A stretch of 14,318 bases of DNA from Patescibacteria group bacterium (GCA_018899995.1 JAHIHE010000017.1:1-14318); one strand, 5' to 3'. Shown: positions 6,473 to 14,198, counted from the stretch's first letter. Program-made: numbers and translations. The notes: generated by a model from the letters alone, not told the origin.

Positions 6473-7525
6473 TTAAGTCGGAACCTTTTCATCTTCAATT
6501 GAAACCAGCACATTTTTCAAAGTGTCAAGATTTTCAATGATTACCCCTGTTCCCCTCACCACCGCTGTTATCGGATCGTCGGCCAGGCGGGTGGGGATCT
6601 GGGTTTCCCGGCTGACCAATTTATCAATGCCCCTTAAAAGACTGCCTCCTCCCACCATAACAATTCCGCGATTCATAATATCCGCCACCAATTCGGGCGG
6701 CGTCTCCTCAATCGTAGCCTTAACATTTGAAACGATAATTTTAACGGAGCGCCCGATAGCGCGCCTTATTTGTTCATCGTTGACAATCACCGCTTTGGGC
6801 CAGCCGGTGACAAAATCCCGGCCTCTCATCGGCGCTTCTATCGTCTCTTTCAATGTCCAAGCCGAACCAACTAATATCTTGATCTCTTCCGCCGTTTTTT
6901 CTCCCAACAAAAGATTGAACTCGTCTCTGGCGTATTGAATAATATCCTCATTCAGTTCGTCTCCGGCGATCCGCAAGCTCTTTGAAGTTACAATTCCGCC
7001 CAAAGAGATTACCGCGATATCCGTTGTTCCGCCGCCAATGTCAACGATCATATTGCCCAGCGCTTCCTGAACCGGCATTTTCACGCCGATAGCCGAAGCC
7101 ATCGGCTGTTCCACTAGAAATACTTCTTTGGCTCCAGCCGAAAGCGTAGCGTCCCGCACAGCCTTTTTTTCCACTTGAGTTACTCCGGAGGGAATGCCTA
7201 CCACCACTCTTGGCCTGGAAATAAGCGAAAATGACTTTTCCGAGGCCTTATCTATAAAATATTTTATCATTTGTTCGGCAACTTCAAAATCCGAAATTAC
7301 TCCGTCTTTAAGCGGCCGCGTCGCGACAATATAAGCCGGAGTGCGTCCGACCATTATTTTCGCCTCGCGGCCCACCGCCAAAACCCGACCGGTTTTTTGG
7401 TTAATCGCCACCACCGACGGCTCGTTGATAAGAATGCCTTTGCCCCGGACATAAACCAAAGTAGTGGCGGTTCCCAAGTCAATGCCGATGTCATTTGATA
7501 AAATTCTAAAAAAATTTTTTAACAT
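6473..7525 (-). CDS. mreB: Rod shape-determining protein MreB (actin homologue)
   Basis: Bacterial actin of 350 aa that polymerises with ATP under the inner membrane and guides the elongation machinery. Nucleotide-binding signatures are intact: DLGTATT (16-22, phosphate 1), VDIGGGTTD (161-169, phosphate 2) and MVGGGSLLRG (290-299, adenosine motif). VEQPMASAIG at 138-147 is also typical of MreB. The N-terminus MLKNFFRIL could act as the membrane-binding amphipathic helix. The gene begins 21 bases after proS and ends 24 bases before mreC, so it is in one transcription unit with both. Confidence 0.97.
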   Translation of the reverse strand: MLKNFFRILSNDIGIDLGTATTLVYVRGKGILINEPSVVAINQKTGRVLAVGREAKIMVGRTPAYIVATRPLKDGVISDFEVAEQMIKYFIDKASEKSFSLISRPRVVVGIPSGVTQVEKKAVRDATLSAGAKEVFLVEQPMASAIGVKMPVQEALGNMIVDIGGGTTDIAVISLGGIVTSKSLRIAGDELNEDIIQYARDEFNLLLGEKTAEEIKILVGSAWTLKETIEAPMRGRDFVTGWPKAVIVNDEQIRRAIGRSVKIIVSNVKATIEETPPELVADIMNRGIVMVGGGSLLRGIDKLVSRETQIPTRLADDPITAVVRGTGVIIENLDTLKNVLVSIEDEKVPT

Positions 7526-7546
7526 AAATCTTGAAAATTGAAAATT

Positions 7547-8824
7547 TTAGCCGTTTGTTATCATCTCAATCACTTCTCCCAAACCCAATAACTTTGCCTC
7601 TTTCCTTTTTCTCTCTTTAACCTCTATATTCTCTCTTGTTTTCCCGCTTATCACCAGCCGCAAAGGAATGCCGATTAAATCGCTGTCTTTTAATTTTATC
7701 CCGGCGGATAAATTTCGGTCGTCGTATAATACCTCAATATCGGATTTTAGTAAAGTGTTATAAATTAAATCGGCTTTTTCTCTTATTTCCCTTTCTTGCG
7801 GCGCGAGAAGAAGCAGATGCGCCTGATATGGCGCTATGCTTTTCGGCCATATAATTCCGTTCTCATCGTTATTTGTTTCTACCACAGTACCCATCAAACG
7901 ATCAAGGCCGATGCCGTAACATCCCATAATTACGGCTCTTTCTTTTCCCGCATTATCAATAAACTTTAGGCCAAACGGCGCGCTGTACTTTGCGCCGAGC
8001 TTAAAAATATTTCCCACCTCAATGGCTTTTTCTACTTTGAATTTCTCGTTTTGGCATTCGGGGCAAACCCCGTTAGAAATGCGATTTCTAACGGGATAAA
8101 CCGGATTTTCGTCTTTCAATATTTCTTTATTGACAGCCAAGCGGCATTTTTCGCAGATATAAATAGTGTCTTCTCCTGCAGAAGTAACGGTTTGAAATTC
8201 ATGCGAATACTTGGAAAATGTTCCTCCGGACGCTAAAGTGAGATAGGTTTTGTCCTTAATGCCCGCGCGCTCAAAAATTTTCCAATAAGCATCTTTGATT
8301 TTTTCATAATAACTATTCAGATCTTTTTCGTCGGCGTGAAAAGAATACAGGTCTTTCATTAAAAATTGGCGCCCGCGCAACAGTCCGGATTTTGCTCTGA
8401 CTTCATCACGGAACTTGGTTTGAATCTGATATATATAGCGGGGCAAATCTTTGTAAGACGAAATGTGCTTTTTGGCCAGAGGGACAAGAATTTCTTCATG
8501 AGTCGCGCCGAGAGCGTATTCTTTTTTATCGCCGCCTTTCAATTTAAACAGGGCGTCAAAGCTTTCCCAGCGCCCGGTTTTCTGCCAGTTTTCTTTCGGG
8601 TGCAGGGCGGGCATCAGGATTTCCTGTCCCCCGGCTTCGTTTATTTCTTCGCGGATAATATTTTCTATTTTATTCAAAACTCGCAGGCCCAGAGGCAAAA
8701 AGGTATAGATGCCGGCGGCCAGCTTGTCAACAAATCCGGCGCGAATCAAAAGCGAAGCGTTTACGCTTTTTTCTTCGGCGGAAATGGTTTTGGTTGTTTT
8801 GGTGAATAAATCTGATTGTCGCAT
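7547..8824 (-). CDS. proS: Prolyl-tRNA synthetase, short form without editing domain
   Basis: Class II aminoacyl-tRNA synthetase of 425 aa that charges tRNA(Pro). Visible parts are the N-terminal catalytic core with LPLG (44-47), TxE motif GATHEE (106-111), motif 2 around TKFRDEVRAKSGLLRGREF-like residues 136-154, motif 3 MGCYGIGLDRL (300-310), and the C-terminal anticodon-binding domain (about 333-425). The YbaK-type editing insertion of the 570-aa bacterial form is absent. In its place is a small zinc-ribbon insertion with C224-x2-C227 and C254-x2-C257. Residues 244-252 (PVRNRISNG), between the two cysteine pairs, are encoded by a perfect DNA palindrome. The gene follows the first restriction island and has a possible promoter just upstream. 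Confidence 0.96.
   Translation of the reverse strand: MRQSDLFTKTTKTISAEEKSVNASLLIRAGFVDKLAAGIYTFLPLGLRVLNKIENIIREEINEAGGQEILMPALHPKENWQKTGRWESFDALFKLKGGDKKEYALGATHEEILVPLAKKHISSYKDLPRYIYQIQTKFRDEVRAKSGLLRGRQFLMKDLYSFHADEKDLNSYYEKIKDAYWKIFERAGIKDKTYLTLASGGTFSKYSHEFQTVTSAGEDTIYICEKCRLAVNKEILKDENPVYPVRNRISNGVCPECQNEKFKVEKAIEVGNIFKLGAKYSAPFGLKFIDNAGKERAVIMGCYGIGLDRLMGTVVETNNDENGIIWPKSIAPYQAHLLLLAPQEREIREKADLIYNTLLKSDIEVLYDDRNLSAGIKLKDSDLIGIPLRLVISGKTRENIEVKERKRKEAKLLGLGEVIEMITNG
8069..8095. repeat. Palindromic repeat element inserted in frame in proS
   Basis: Perfect 12-base arms, CCCGTTAGAAAT (8069-8080) and ATTTCTAACGGG (8084-8095), flank a GCG centre. At 27 bases, nine codons, it keeps the frame and reads PVRNRISNG in ProS. 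The opposite strand reads almost the same peptide (PVRNAISNG), a result of the palindrome. It occupies the loop between the two CxxC pairs of the ProS zinc ribbon, a place that tolerates extra residues. Half-copies lie at 49-58 and 113-122. Confidence 0.8.
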
Positions 8825-8849
8825 AAAGATGTGTATGTTATAAGATCAA

Positions 8850-8878
8850 ATTATACAAATACTATTTTAGGCTTTGAA
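8850..8878 (-). promoter_or_regulatory. Possible promoter of proS-mreBC
   Basis: A consensus TATAAT on the minus strand (8850-8855) lies 17 bases after TTCAAA (8873-8878), a 4-of-6 match to the -35 box. Transcription would start near 8843, about 19 bases before the proS ATG. It would free proS, mreB and mreC from depending on read-through of the restriction island. In this AT-rich stretch chance matches are likely. Confidence 0.4.
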
Positions 8879-9038
8879 AATGCGTCAAATTTTCTTTAAT
8901 CCAATCATAAAAATCAATCTCTAAAAATTTCAAAAATTCTTTAAATTTCTCTTCTGAAAATTCCATTTTGTTTTCGTCGCAATATTCTTTAAATAATTTT
9001 TCTACTTCAAAAGTATTTATAGCAGTATCATTTTTCAT
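8862..9038 (-). CDS. Small hypothetical protein (58 aa), end of first island
   Basis: An ATG at 9036-9038 opens a 58-codon frame (starts MKNDTAINTF, ends THFQSLK). It begins 8 bases after the stop of the 65-aa gene and ends just before the proS promoter region. The product is acidic-to-neutral, soluble and probably all-helical, with EEKFKEFLKFLEIDFYDWI in the second half. I do not recognise it. AT-rich base use matches the restriction genes upstream rather than proS, so it belongs to the island. Confidence 0.55.
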   Translation of the reverse strand: MKNDTAINTFEVEKLFKEYCDENKMEFSEEKFKEFLKFLEIDFYDWIKENLTHFQSLK

Positions 9039-9046
9039 AGCTTTTT

Positions 9047-9244
9047 CTAATCTTTAAACTTTTCTATTAACTTTTCTTTTTTGTCAGCATACTCAAAAGG
9101 ATTTACCTCTTTCCTGTCTAAAAAACTTTCGTCTTCAAGTCCTACTGCGACCCAACGCCATTGCTTTTTCCCATTTATAATACACTCTTCTGATTGCAAA
9201 TGAACTCCTGTTGAAAAAATTGTTGTATGATTTTTTGTTTTCAT
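9047..9244 (-). CDS. Small hypothetical protein (65 aa), first island
   Basis: A 65-aa frame starting MKTKNHTTIF and ending LIEKFKD, 9 bases after the endonuclease stop. A likely beta-rich first half (ECIINGKKQWRWVAVGLE) is followed by a charged helix. No domain is recognised and there is no signal or membrane segment. The tight spacing on both sides and the AT-rich composition place it in the restriction operon. It might be an accessory or regulatory protein of that system, but nothing in the sequence shows which. Confidence 0.6.
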   Translation of the reverse strand: MKTKNHTTIFSTGVHLQSEECIINGKKQWRWVAVGLEDESFLDRKEVNPFEYADKKEKLIEKFKD

Positions 9245-9253
9245 AGTTTTATT

Positions 9254-10417
9254 TTAACACCTTTTTACTATTTCATTCCATTTTTCTAAATGCTCTATTT
9301 TGACAACCGTAGAAACTGACGCTTCTATTTTAATGTTTTTTGAATATCGGGTCATAAATTCATCTAGGTTTTGTACAAGTCGTAAATAATATTTCAGCGA
9401 ATAAATTAAACCGTTCACAACGATTTCACAGCCATGATTTTTCCTTATATCGTTAACTATCCGCAGTACTTTTTGCTCTTCGCCCTTTTTGATATTTGGC
9501 TCAGCGGTTGTTAAAATATAGTATCTTTCAATTGGTATATCTTTAATTTTTTCGCAGGCATCTCTCACTATAAAAAAATCAATTGGTATTCCGTGTTTAA
9601 TTTCTACTCCTTCAAAGATTGACTTCCTTTTTTCGTCTATTATTTCTACATCGCCAATTTCTTTGGCTTTTATATCCGAAGCAACATGACTTTTAAGCGG
9701 CAATAACTTTTTACCTTTATATCTGGCTATATCCCTGAGGAGAATTTCGTATATTGAATAAATAGCAATCACTGGAAGTCTTGAAGCACCCGCATTTTTA
9801 TATTTTGTAAAGAAATGCTCTTTTAAACTTTCAGTTATTAAATTTATAGTCAGATTTTTCTTTTGAAAATTTAATTTATTCTTTAACAATAAGGAATTAG
9901 AACGAATAATTTCTCGTGCCAGTAATATCAAAAGTGCTGTTAAATAATTTTCTGGATATACTTTGTTTTCCTCAACATCATACAATATCTGTAAAAATGC
10001 TTGCTTTACATCTTTATTTCTTATCTTACCTGGAAATTTAATAGTAAAAGGATGCGGCTGTTCAATTGAACGAGTCAGCCAGCCACTTTCTTTCATTGAA
10101 AATCTAGGAAAATACTTTTTGAAAAATGGCGTGATAAATTTCGTATCAAAAGTACGCCCAGAATATCCTCCTTTTAATTCATTTTTGTGATACCTTATAT
10201 CTTGCTTCGGATTTTCTATTTTCTTGACTAAACTTGTAGCTAAAACGGTTACGATTGCCTTAAAAGATTCTGCATTAGATATAATCCTGAAAAGCCAATT
10301 CTGTTGATTATCGTTTAGTTTTTTCAAAAACATTTCGCCATTATCTTTTTTTATTTCCTTGATAGCGGCTTTATAAAATTTCTCTAAAATCTGATTTATA
10401 TGTTTGTTATTATTCAT
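9254..10417 (-). CDS. SacI-like type II restriction endonuclease
   Basis: A 387-aa protein directly downstream (9-base gap) of a DNA methyltransferase, which by position is the cognate nuclease. Three blocks recall the RE_SacI family: YSGRTFDTKFITP (85-97); the core GDVEI (255-259) with a downstream E272-I-K274; and the C-terminal KIEHLEKWNEI (373-383), similar to the end of SacI. D256 with E272xK274 makes a plausible PD-(D/E)XK active site. The invariant-looking ESGWLTRSIEQPHPF (110-124) may be a DNA-binding or structural block. Family placement is from remembered similarity and is moderate; the recognition sequence cannot be read from the protein. The gene is strongly AT-rich (28% GC in a counted row at 9901-9960). 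Confidence 0.72.
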   Translation of the reverse strand: MNNNKHINQILEKFYKAAIKEIKKDNGEMFLKKLNDNQQNWLFRIISNAESFKAIVTVLATSLVKKIENPKQDIRYHKNELKGGYSGRTFDTKFITPFFKKYFPRFSMKESGWLTRSIEQPHPFTIKFPGKIRNKDVKQAFLQILYDVEENKVYPENYLTALLILLAREIIRSNSLLLKNKLNFQKKNLTINLITESLKEHFFTKYKNAGASRLPVIAIYSIYEILLRDIARYKGKKLLPLKSHVASDIKAKEIGDVEIIDEKRKSIFEGVEIKHGIPIDFFIVRDACEKIKDIPIERYYILTTAEPNIKKGEEQKVLRIVNDIRKNHGCEIVVNGLIYSLKYYLRLVQNLDEFMTRYSKNIKIEASVSTVVKIEHLEKWNEIVKRC

Positions 10418-10426
10418 ATGAAAAAA

Positions 10427-12025
10427 TTAAATTAAAAATTCTAGTAAATTATTTTCTGCTTTAATGTCTTTTAATTTGCATTCGGCATTTTTACAATAAT
10501 TAGGATTTATATCGATTCCTATATAATCTCTATTGAGTTTTTTGGCAGCTGCGGCGGTTGTACCAGACCCTATAAACGGATCAAGTACCATATCGCCTTT
10601 TCTAGTTAAGAGCATTATCAATTCCTGAATAATATACTCTGGATAAATAGCCGGGTGCTTGCCCCCCTTAATTGTTTCGACGGGGCATTCTATTACATCT
10701 TTTTTTAGGCCATTGCCCAAAATTTTAATAATCGTAAACCCCTTTTTCTCCAATTGGATTTTTCTACCGCCTTCTTGTCCTCCAAATGGCTGAGAATGCA
10801 TGCCCCTTATTTTCATTCGGAAACTTTCAATTTTGTTACTTTTAACTTCTTGTATAACTTCTAATAATTCCTTTTGTGCTTGTTGTTTTTCTTTTTCAGA
10901 TAGAGATGATTCTTTGATTAACTCAAAGTATTTCTGACCGATTTTATTTCCCCCATTACTTTTAGTACGGAATAAACTGATATGACCCATAAATGAATCA
11001 ATATCATAATAATATGAATCATTTTTAACAAAATGGAAAAAGGGTTCAGTGCCACTCACTAATCTTCTTTTGAATTGACGCGGTGTAGGATTTAATTTAA
11101 CCCAAGTAATTATATTAACTAACTTTATGGGGTTACTCTTTATCGCCTCAATAGCAAATTTGTGGGGGGCCATTAATAAACTACTATTTTCATATTTATC
11201 GCCAATATTGAAAACAATATTTCCATCATCTCTAGTAATTCGCACACATTCTTTGAAAATTTTTAAAAGATTATTTAGATATTTCTCTATTTTTTTTTCA
11301 TTTCCGATTCCAAATCCATCATAATCGCGTTGCTGAAAGTATGGTGGGCTTGTCACTACTAAGTTAATAGAATTATTAGGAATTTCTTGTAGTAATTGAA
11401 TGCTATCTCCACATACAATCCTATTTAAAAATTTTTCTTTCCAATTACCTTTTTTCAAAAAAGAAGGGAATTCATCATGTTTTTGCGAACTGTTTGATTT
11501 ATAACTGAAACCATTCACTTCTTTATTTATCACTTCTTTTATCAATTCGTTTGGGTGATCAAGCAGTTTTTTTAACTCTTGCTTTATATCTAACCTATTA
11601 GCAAAAACGAGTAATCCTCTTATGGCTTGCATTACTACCTTTGGATCGCTGTCGGTCAAAAATTTTACTAAAGTTGGGATTGCTTTCTCATTTCTTAAAC
11701 GACCTATTGCAGATACGGCCTCTCGTCTAACTTCCGTGCTTTCATCTTTGCTGGCATATTTTATAAAAACAGGAAGCAAAGAAACATCAGACATCTTTGC
11801 TAAATTTTTAACTGATAACGCCCTGATATTTTCATTTTGATTGCTTAACAAATTCAATAATGGTTCTCTACTATAACCATTTTCTAAGCGACCTAACTTT
11901 TCTAAAACATAAACTATTGTCCCATCATTTTGGTTTTGTAGGAAAGATAGAAGAGCTTGAGTGTTATTTTTCAACCCATCAATAGTTTCTCTATTAACTT
12001 GTTTGCATAGTGCGGATCTATTCAT
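10427..12025 (-). CDS. HEAT-repeat / beta-class DNA methyltransferase fusion
   Basis: A 532-aa protein with two parts. Residues about 35-165 are HEAT-like helical repeats (for example NIRALSVKNLAKM, EVRREAVSAIGRL and KVVMQAIRGLLVF, each about 31-35 residues apart). Residues about 200-515 are an amino-methyltransferase of the N6_N4 type: catalytic TSPPY (225-229) comes first and the SAM-binding DPFIGSGTT (482-490) follows near the end, the beta-class motif order. A CGDSIQLLQEIPNNSINLVV block precedes the catalytic motif as usual. TSPPY fits N4-cytosine methylation but does not exclude N6-adenine. The central stretch about 345-445 is the likely target-recognition region. The HEAT part is not needed for methylation in typical relatives and may bind the partner nuclease or DNA. 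The ATG at 12025 follows in-frame stops, so the start is secure. Confidence 0.88.
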   Translation of the reverse strand: MNRSALCKQVNRETIDGLKNNTQALLSFLQNQNDGTIVYVLEKLGRLENGYSREPLLNLLSNQNENIRALSVKNLAKMSDVSLLPVFIKYASKDESTEVRREAVSAIGRLRNEKAIPTLVKFLTDSDPKVVMQAIRGLLVFANRLDIKQELKKLLDHPNELIKEVINKEVNGFSYKSNSSQKHDEFPSFLKKGNWKEKFLNRIVCGDSIQLLQEIPNNSINLVVTSPPYFQQRDYDGFGIGNEKKIEKYLNNLLKIFKECVRITRDDGNIVFNIGDKYENSSLLMAPHKFAIEAIKSNPIKLVNIITWVKLNPTPRQFKRRLVSGTEPFFHFVKNDSYYYDIDSFMGHISLFRTKSNGGNKIGQKYFELIKESSLSEKEKQQAQKELLEVIQEVKSNKIESFRMKIRGMHSQPFGGQEGGRKIQLEKKGFTIIKILGNGLKKDVIECPVETIKGGKHPAIYPEYIIQELIMLLTRKGDMVLDPFIGSGTTAAAAKKLNRDYIGIDINPNYCKNAECKLKDIKAENNLLEFLI

Positions 12026-12033
12026 AACCTAAA

Positions 12034-12075
12034 TTATTTGGTTAAATCGTCAATCCTAACGCCCAATGATGTCTT
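12034..12075 (-). pseudogene. Relic of an XRE controller C-terminus
   Basis: Thirteen codons before the methyltransferase read KTSLGVRIDDLTK followed by TAA, closely matching the end of the intact XRE protein of the second island (KALGVSLDDLMK and stop). The codon before the relic is also a stop (12076-12078), and no helix-turn-helix lies upstream. This looks like what remains after most of a controller gene was deleted. The match is short, so chance cannot be excluded. Confidence 0.5.
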
Positions 12076-12086
12076 TTAAAATTTGA

Positions 12087-12221
12087 TTATCCTTCGACAT
12101 AGTTTCCACAATATGGACAAGTTATTACTCCGATATAGTTTTTATCTGCACCAAAATTTTTCTTGCATTTCTTACAAACAATTTTTACTATTTGGGCGGT
12201 TTTTGTCTTTGTCTTTTTCAT
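12087..12221 (-). CDS. 44-aa zinc-ribbon protein, head of first island
   Basis: An ATG at 12219-12221, preceded by an in-frame TAA, opens 44 codons (starts MKKTKTKTAQ, ends GNYVEG). Two knuckles, C16-x2-C19 (CKKC) and C35-x2-C38 (CPYC), spaced by 15 residues, give a classic zinc ribbon; the N-terminus is lysine-rich, which suits nucleic-acid binding. It is the first gene after rseP and reads into the methyltransferase, so it may be part of the restriction operon, possibly a regulator in place of the lost controller. It could equally be a small unrelated DNA-binding protein. Confidence 0.65.
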   Translation of the reverse strand: MKKTKTKTAQIVKIVCKKCKKNFGADKNYIGVITCPYCGNYVEG

Positions 12222-12263
12222 AGATTATTAATATTTACCTTCATAATTATTTTACCGAGTCTC

Positions 12264-13385
12264 TTATCCAAAAAGTTTGACAACTCTCTCCCACACATTA
12301 TAGGTCTGAAAATCCCGAAAAGTTATTATGACCATTAAAAGAATCAAAGTCATGAATCCGGCGGTATGAACCGCACCTTCCAGTTCCCGGCTAACTGGAC
12401 GACCCTTAATTTTCTCAATTGCCAGAAAAAGAATTCTTCCTCCGTCAAGCGCCGGAAAAGGCAAGAAGTTGATTATCGCCAAATTGATTGATAATAGCGC
12501 GGTAAATTGCAAAATATAAGAAAAGCCCAGCCGCGCCGCTTCGCCGGTCAGAACCGCGATTCCCACGGGACCGGTCAGCTGCCCGCCTGCTGTTCCGGAA
12601 ATAACCAGCCCCTTTAAAAGCCCCAAAAACGCCAAAATAACAAAGACTGCGACCTCAAATGTCCATTTTGCACCCTGCCAAATCGCTTCATACCAGGGGT
12701 ATGAAACAGTGCCAACTTCGGCCAAGCCGATTCCGGTCGGGCCCTGCCCCTCGGGGAATGACTCCCTGACCCCTGTTTTTAATTCTAAAATTCCGCTTCC
12801 GCGCTTAACCGTAAAAACTATCTCTTTGCCGCGATTCTTTTCAATAAAGTCCTGGATATCTTTGGCGGTTTTGACTTCAAAAACGGAACCGTTAGTGTCT
12901 TTCAGGGATAAAACCGTGTCGCCGGATTTAATCCCGGAGCTGTAAGCGGGAGAATTTGCAGAAACATCAACAATCATCACCCTCATATCCGTAATTTTTC
13001 CCGAAGAAGCGTTTTTGTCCAAAACAACCGGAGCGCCGATAAAAAAAATAATACTGAAAAGAAAAACCGCCAAAAGTATGTTTGCCGCCACGCCGGCAAA
13101 AAGCATTTTGAAGCGGGAAAATATTGATTTGGAAGCAAAGCTATTCGGGTCATCGCGATTCTCGCCATCCTCGCCTTTTATTCTTACAAATCCGCCCAAG
13201 GGAATTAAATTAATTGAATAAATTGTTTCTCCCCGCTGAAAACCGAAAATTCTGGGCGGAAAACCGAAGCCAAACTCTTCTACCACCACTCCTTCTCTCC
13301 GGGCAGCAAGAAAATGGCCGAGTTCGTGCACAAAAATCAACACTCCCAAAACTAATAAAAATATGATTAAAGTTATAATAAGCAT
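12264..13385 (-). CDS. rseP: Site-2 intramembrane metalloprotease (RseP family)
   Basis: Membrane zinc protease of 373 aa that cuts transmembrane anchors such as anti-sigma factors or signal-peptide remnants. The zinc site H20-E21-x2-H24 (HELGH) lies in the first membrane segment. Further membrane segments are at about 97-118, 241-262 and 340-356. A PDZ domain occupies about 130-205 on the outer side, and the third zinc ligand is D314 in NFLPFPALDGG (306-316). Length is slightly below the 450 aa of E. coli RseP because only one PDZ domain is present, common outside proteobacteria. The start is secure, as the first segment begins at once. The spacer to frr holds repeats but no clean promoter. 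Confidence 0.95.
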   Translation of the reverse strand: MLIITLIIFLLVLGVLIFVHELGHFLAARREGVVVEEFGFGFPPRIFGFQRGETIYSINLIPLGGFVRIKGEDGENRDDPNSFASKSIFSRFKMLFAGVAANILLAVFLFSIIFFIGAPVVLDKNASSGKITDMRVMIVDVSANSPAYSSGIKSGDTVLSLKDTNGSVFEVKTAKDIQDFIEKNRGKEIVFTVKRGSGILELKTGVRESFPEGQGPTGIGLAEVGTVSYPWYEAIWQGAKWTFEVAVFVILAFLGLLKGLVISGTAGGQLTGPVGIAVLTGEAARLGFSYILQFTALLSINLAIINFLPFPALDGGRILFLAIEKIKGRPVSRELEGAVHTAGFMTLILLMVIITFRDFQTYNVWERVVKLFG

Positions 13386-13482
13386 TGTATATTATTTCTA
13401 TTATTATGAAATTAATCAGACAAATATTTTTTGTTAATAATAATGACAAATGTCAATTCAATGTTAAATGGCTTCGGTCAAA

Positions 13483-13590
13483 CCACAAATCACAATCAAC
13501 AAATCACAAACAAATTACAAAACCCAAACGATTTGTAAATTGTTATTTGTTTAATTGTGCTTTGTTTGGAATTTGTGATTTGTAATTTGG
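13483..13590. repeat. A/T-rich inverted repeat in the frr-rseP spacer
   Basis: The 215-base spacer between frr and rseP is full of the word ACAAATCACAAA and its complement. A perfect 12-base inverted pair is at 13499-13510 and 13572-13583, and a perfect 11-base pair CAAATTACAAA at 13511-13521 and 13579-13589. The near-copy ACAAATCACAA is at 13485-13495. No ORF of interest lies here. It appears to be a low-complexity repeat rather than an RNA gene. Confidence 0.6.
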
Positions 13591-13600
13591 AATTTATGCA

Positions 13601-14149
13601 TTATATCGTCATTATCTCCTTTTCTTTTGCTTCGCCGATTTGCCCGACATTATTGTTCGCTTCGTCAACAAGCTTCTGCAGATCCTTTTCCCGCCGAAAC
13701 TTTTCGTCTTCGCTTATTTCCTTATTTTTTTCCTTGCTCTTTATCTCCTCGCGCTTTTTTTCTCTCAAAAAACGAATGGCGACTTTTGTCTTTTCCATGT
13801 TTTGGCGCATTATTTTTATCAAGTCCTTTCTTCTTTCTTCGCTGGGAGGCGCGAACACGAGCTTAACCGAGGAGCCGTCATTAGCAATACTCACGCCTAA
13901 ATTGGCGGAGGAAATCGCCTTGACGATATCGTTTAGGCTTTCTTTTGACCACGGATTGATGAACACCATTCTCGCGTCCGGAACGCTGATTGTGGATATC
14001 TGCCGCAACGGAACCATTGAACCGTAATATTCAACCGGAATATTTTCCACAATCATAGCGGACGCGCGCCCGATTCTCATCACGCTTAATTCATCTTTAA
14101 GCTTTTTGATAATTTTATCCAACTCGCTTTTCGTTTCCGCGTCGCTCAT
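13601..14149 (-). CDS. frr: Ribosome recycling factor
   Basis: A 182-aa protein, close to the usual 185 aa, that with EF-G splits the post-termination ribosome in the cytoplasm. Family features are visible throughout: the N-terminal helix with LSVMRIGRASAMIVENI (21-37), VEYYGSMVPLRQISTISVPDARM, the VKLVFAPPSEERRKDLIK stretch, and the charged C-terminal helix ending in DEANNNVGQIGEAKEKEIM. The ATG at 14149 gives the expected N-terminus. It is the first gene in this window. The usual uppS-cdsA-dxr genes between frr and rseP in many bacteria are absent. Confidence 0.97.
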   Translation of the reverse strand: MSDAETKSELDKIIKKLKDELSVMRIGRASAMIVENIPVEYYGSMVPLRQISTISVPDARMVFINPWSKESLNDIVKAISSANLGVSIANDGSSVKLVFAPPSEERRKDLIKIMRQNMEKTKVAIRFLREKKREEIKSKEKNKEISEDEKFRREKDLQKLVDEANNNVGQIGEAKEKEIMTI

Positions 14150-14198
14150 AGATAATAAAATTTAACCGCTATTTAGCTTCTGTTGAAATAGTCTATTT

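Noticed and set aside
6522..6938. 138-aa plus-strand ORF over mreB, and other plus-strand ORFs such as 8366-8809 and 13557-14027
   Set aside because: They are antisense shadows of clearly conserved genes (mreB, proS, frr) with no independent support.
8051..8236. Plus-strand 61-aa ORF with a PVRNAISNG peptide
   Set aside because: The peptide is the mirror reading of the palindrome in proS; the rest is antisense to ProS.
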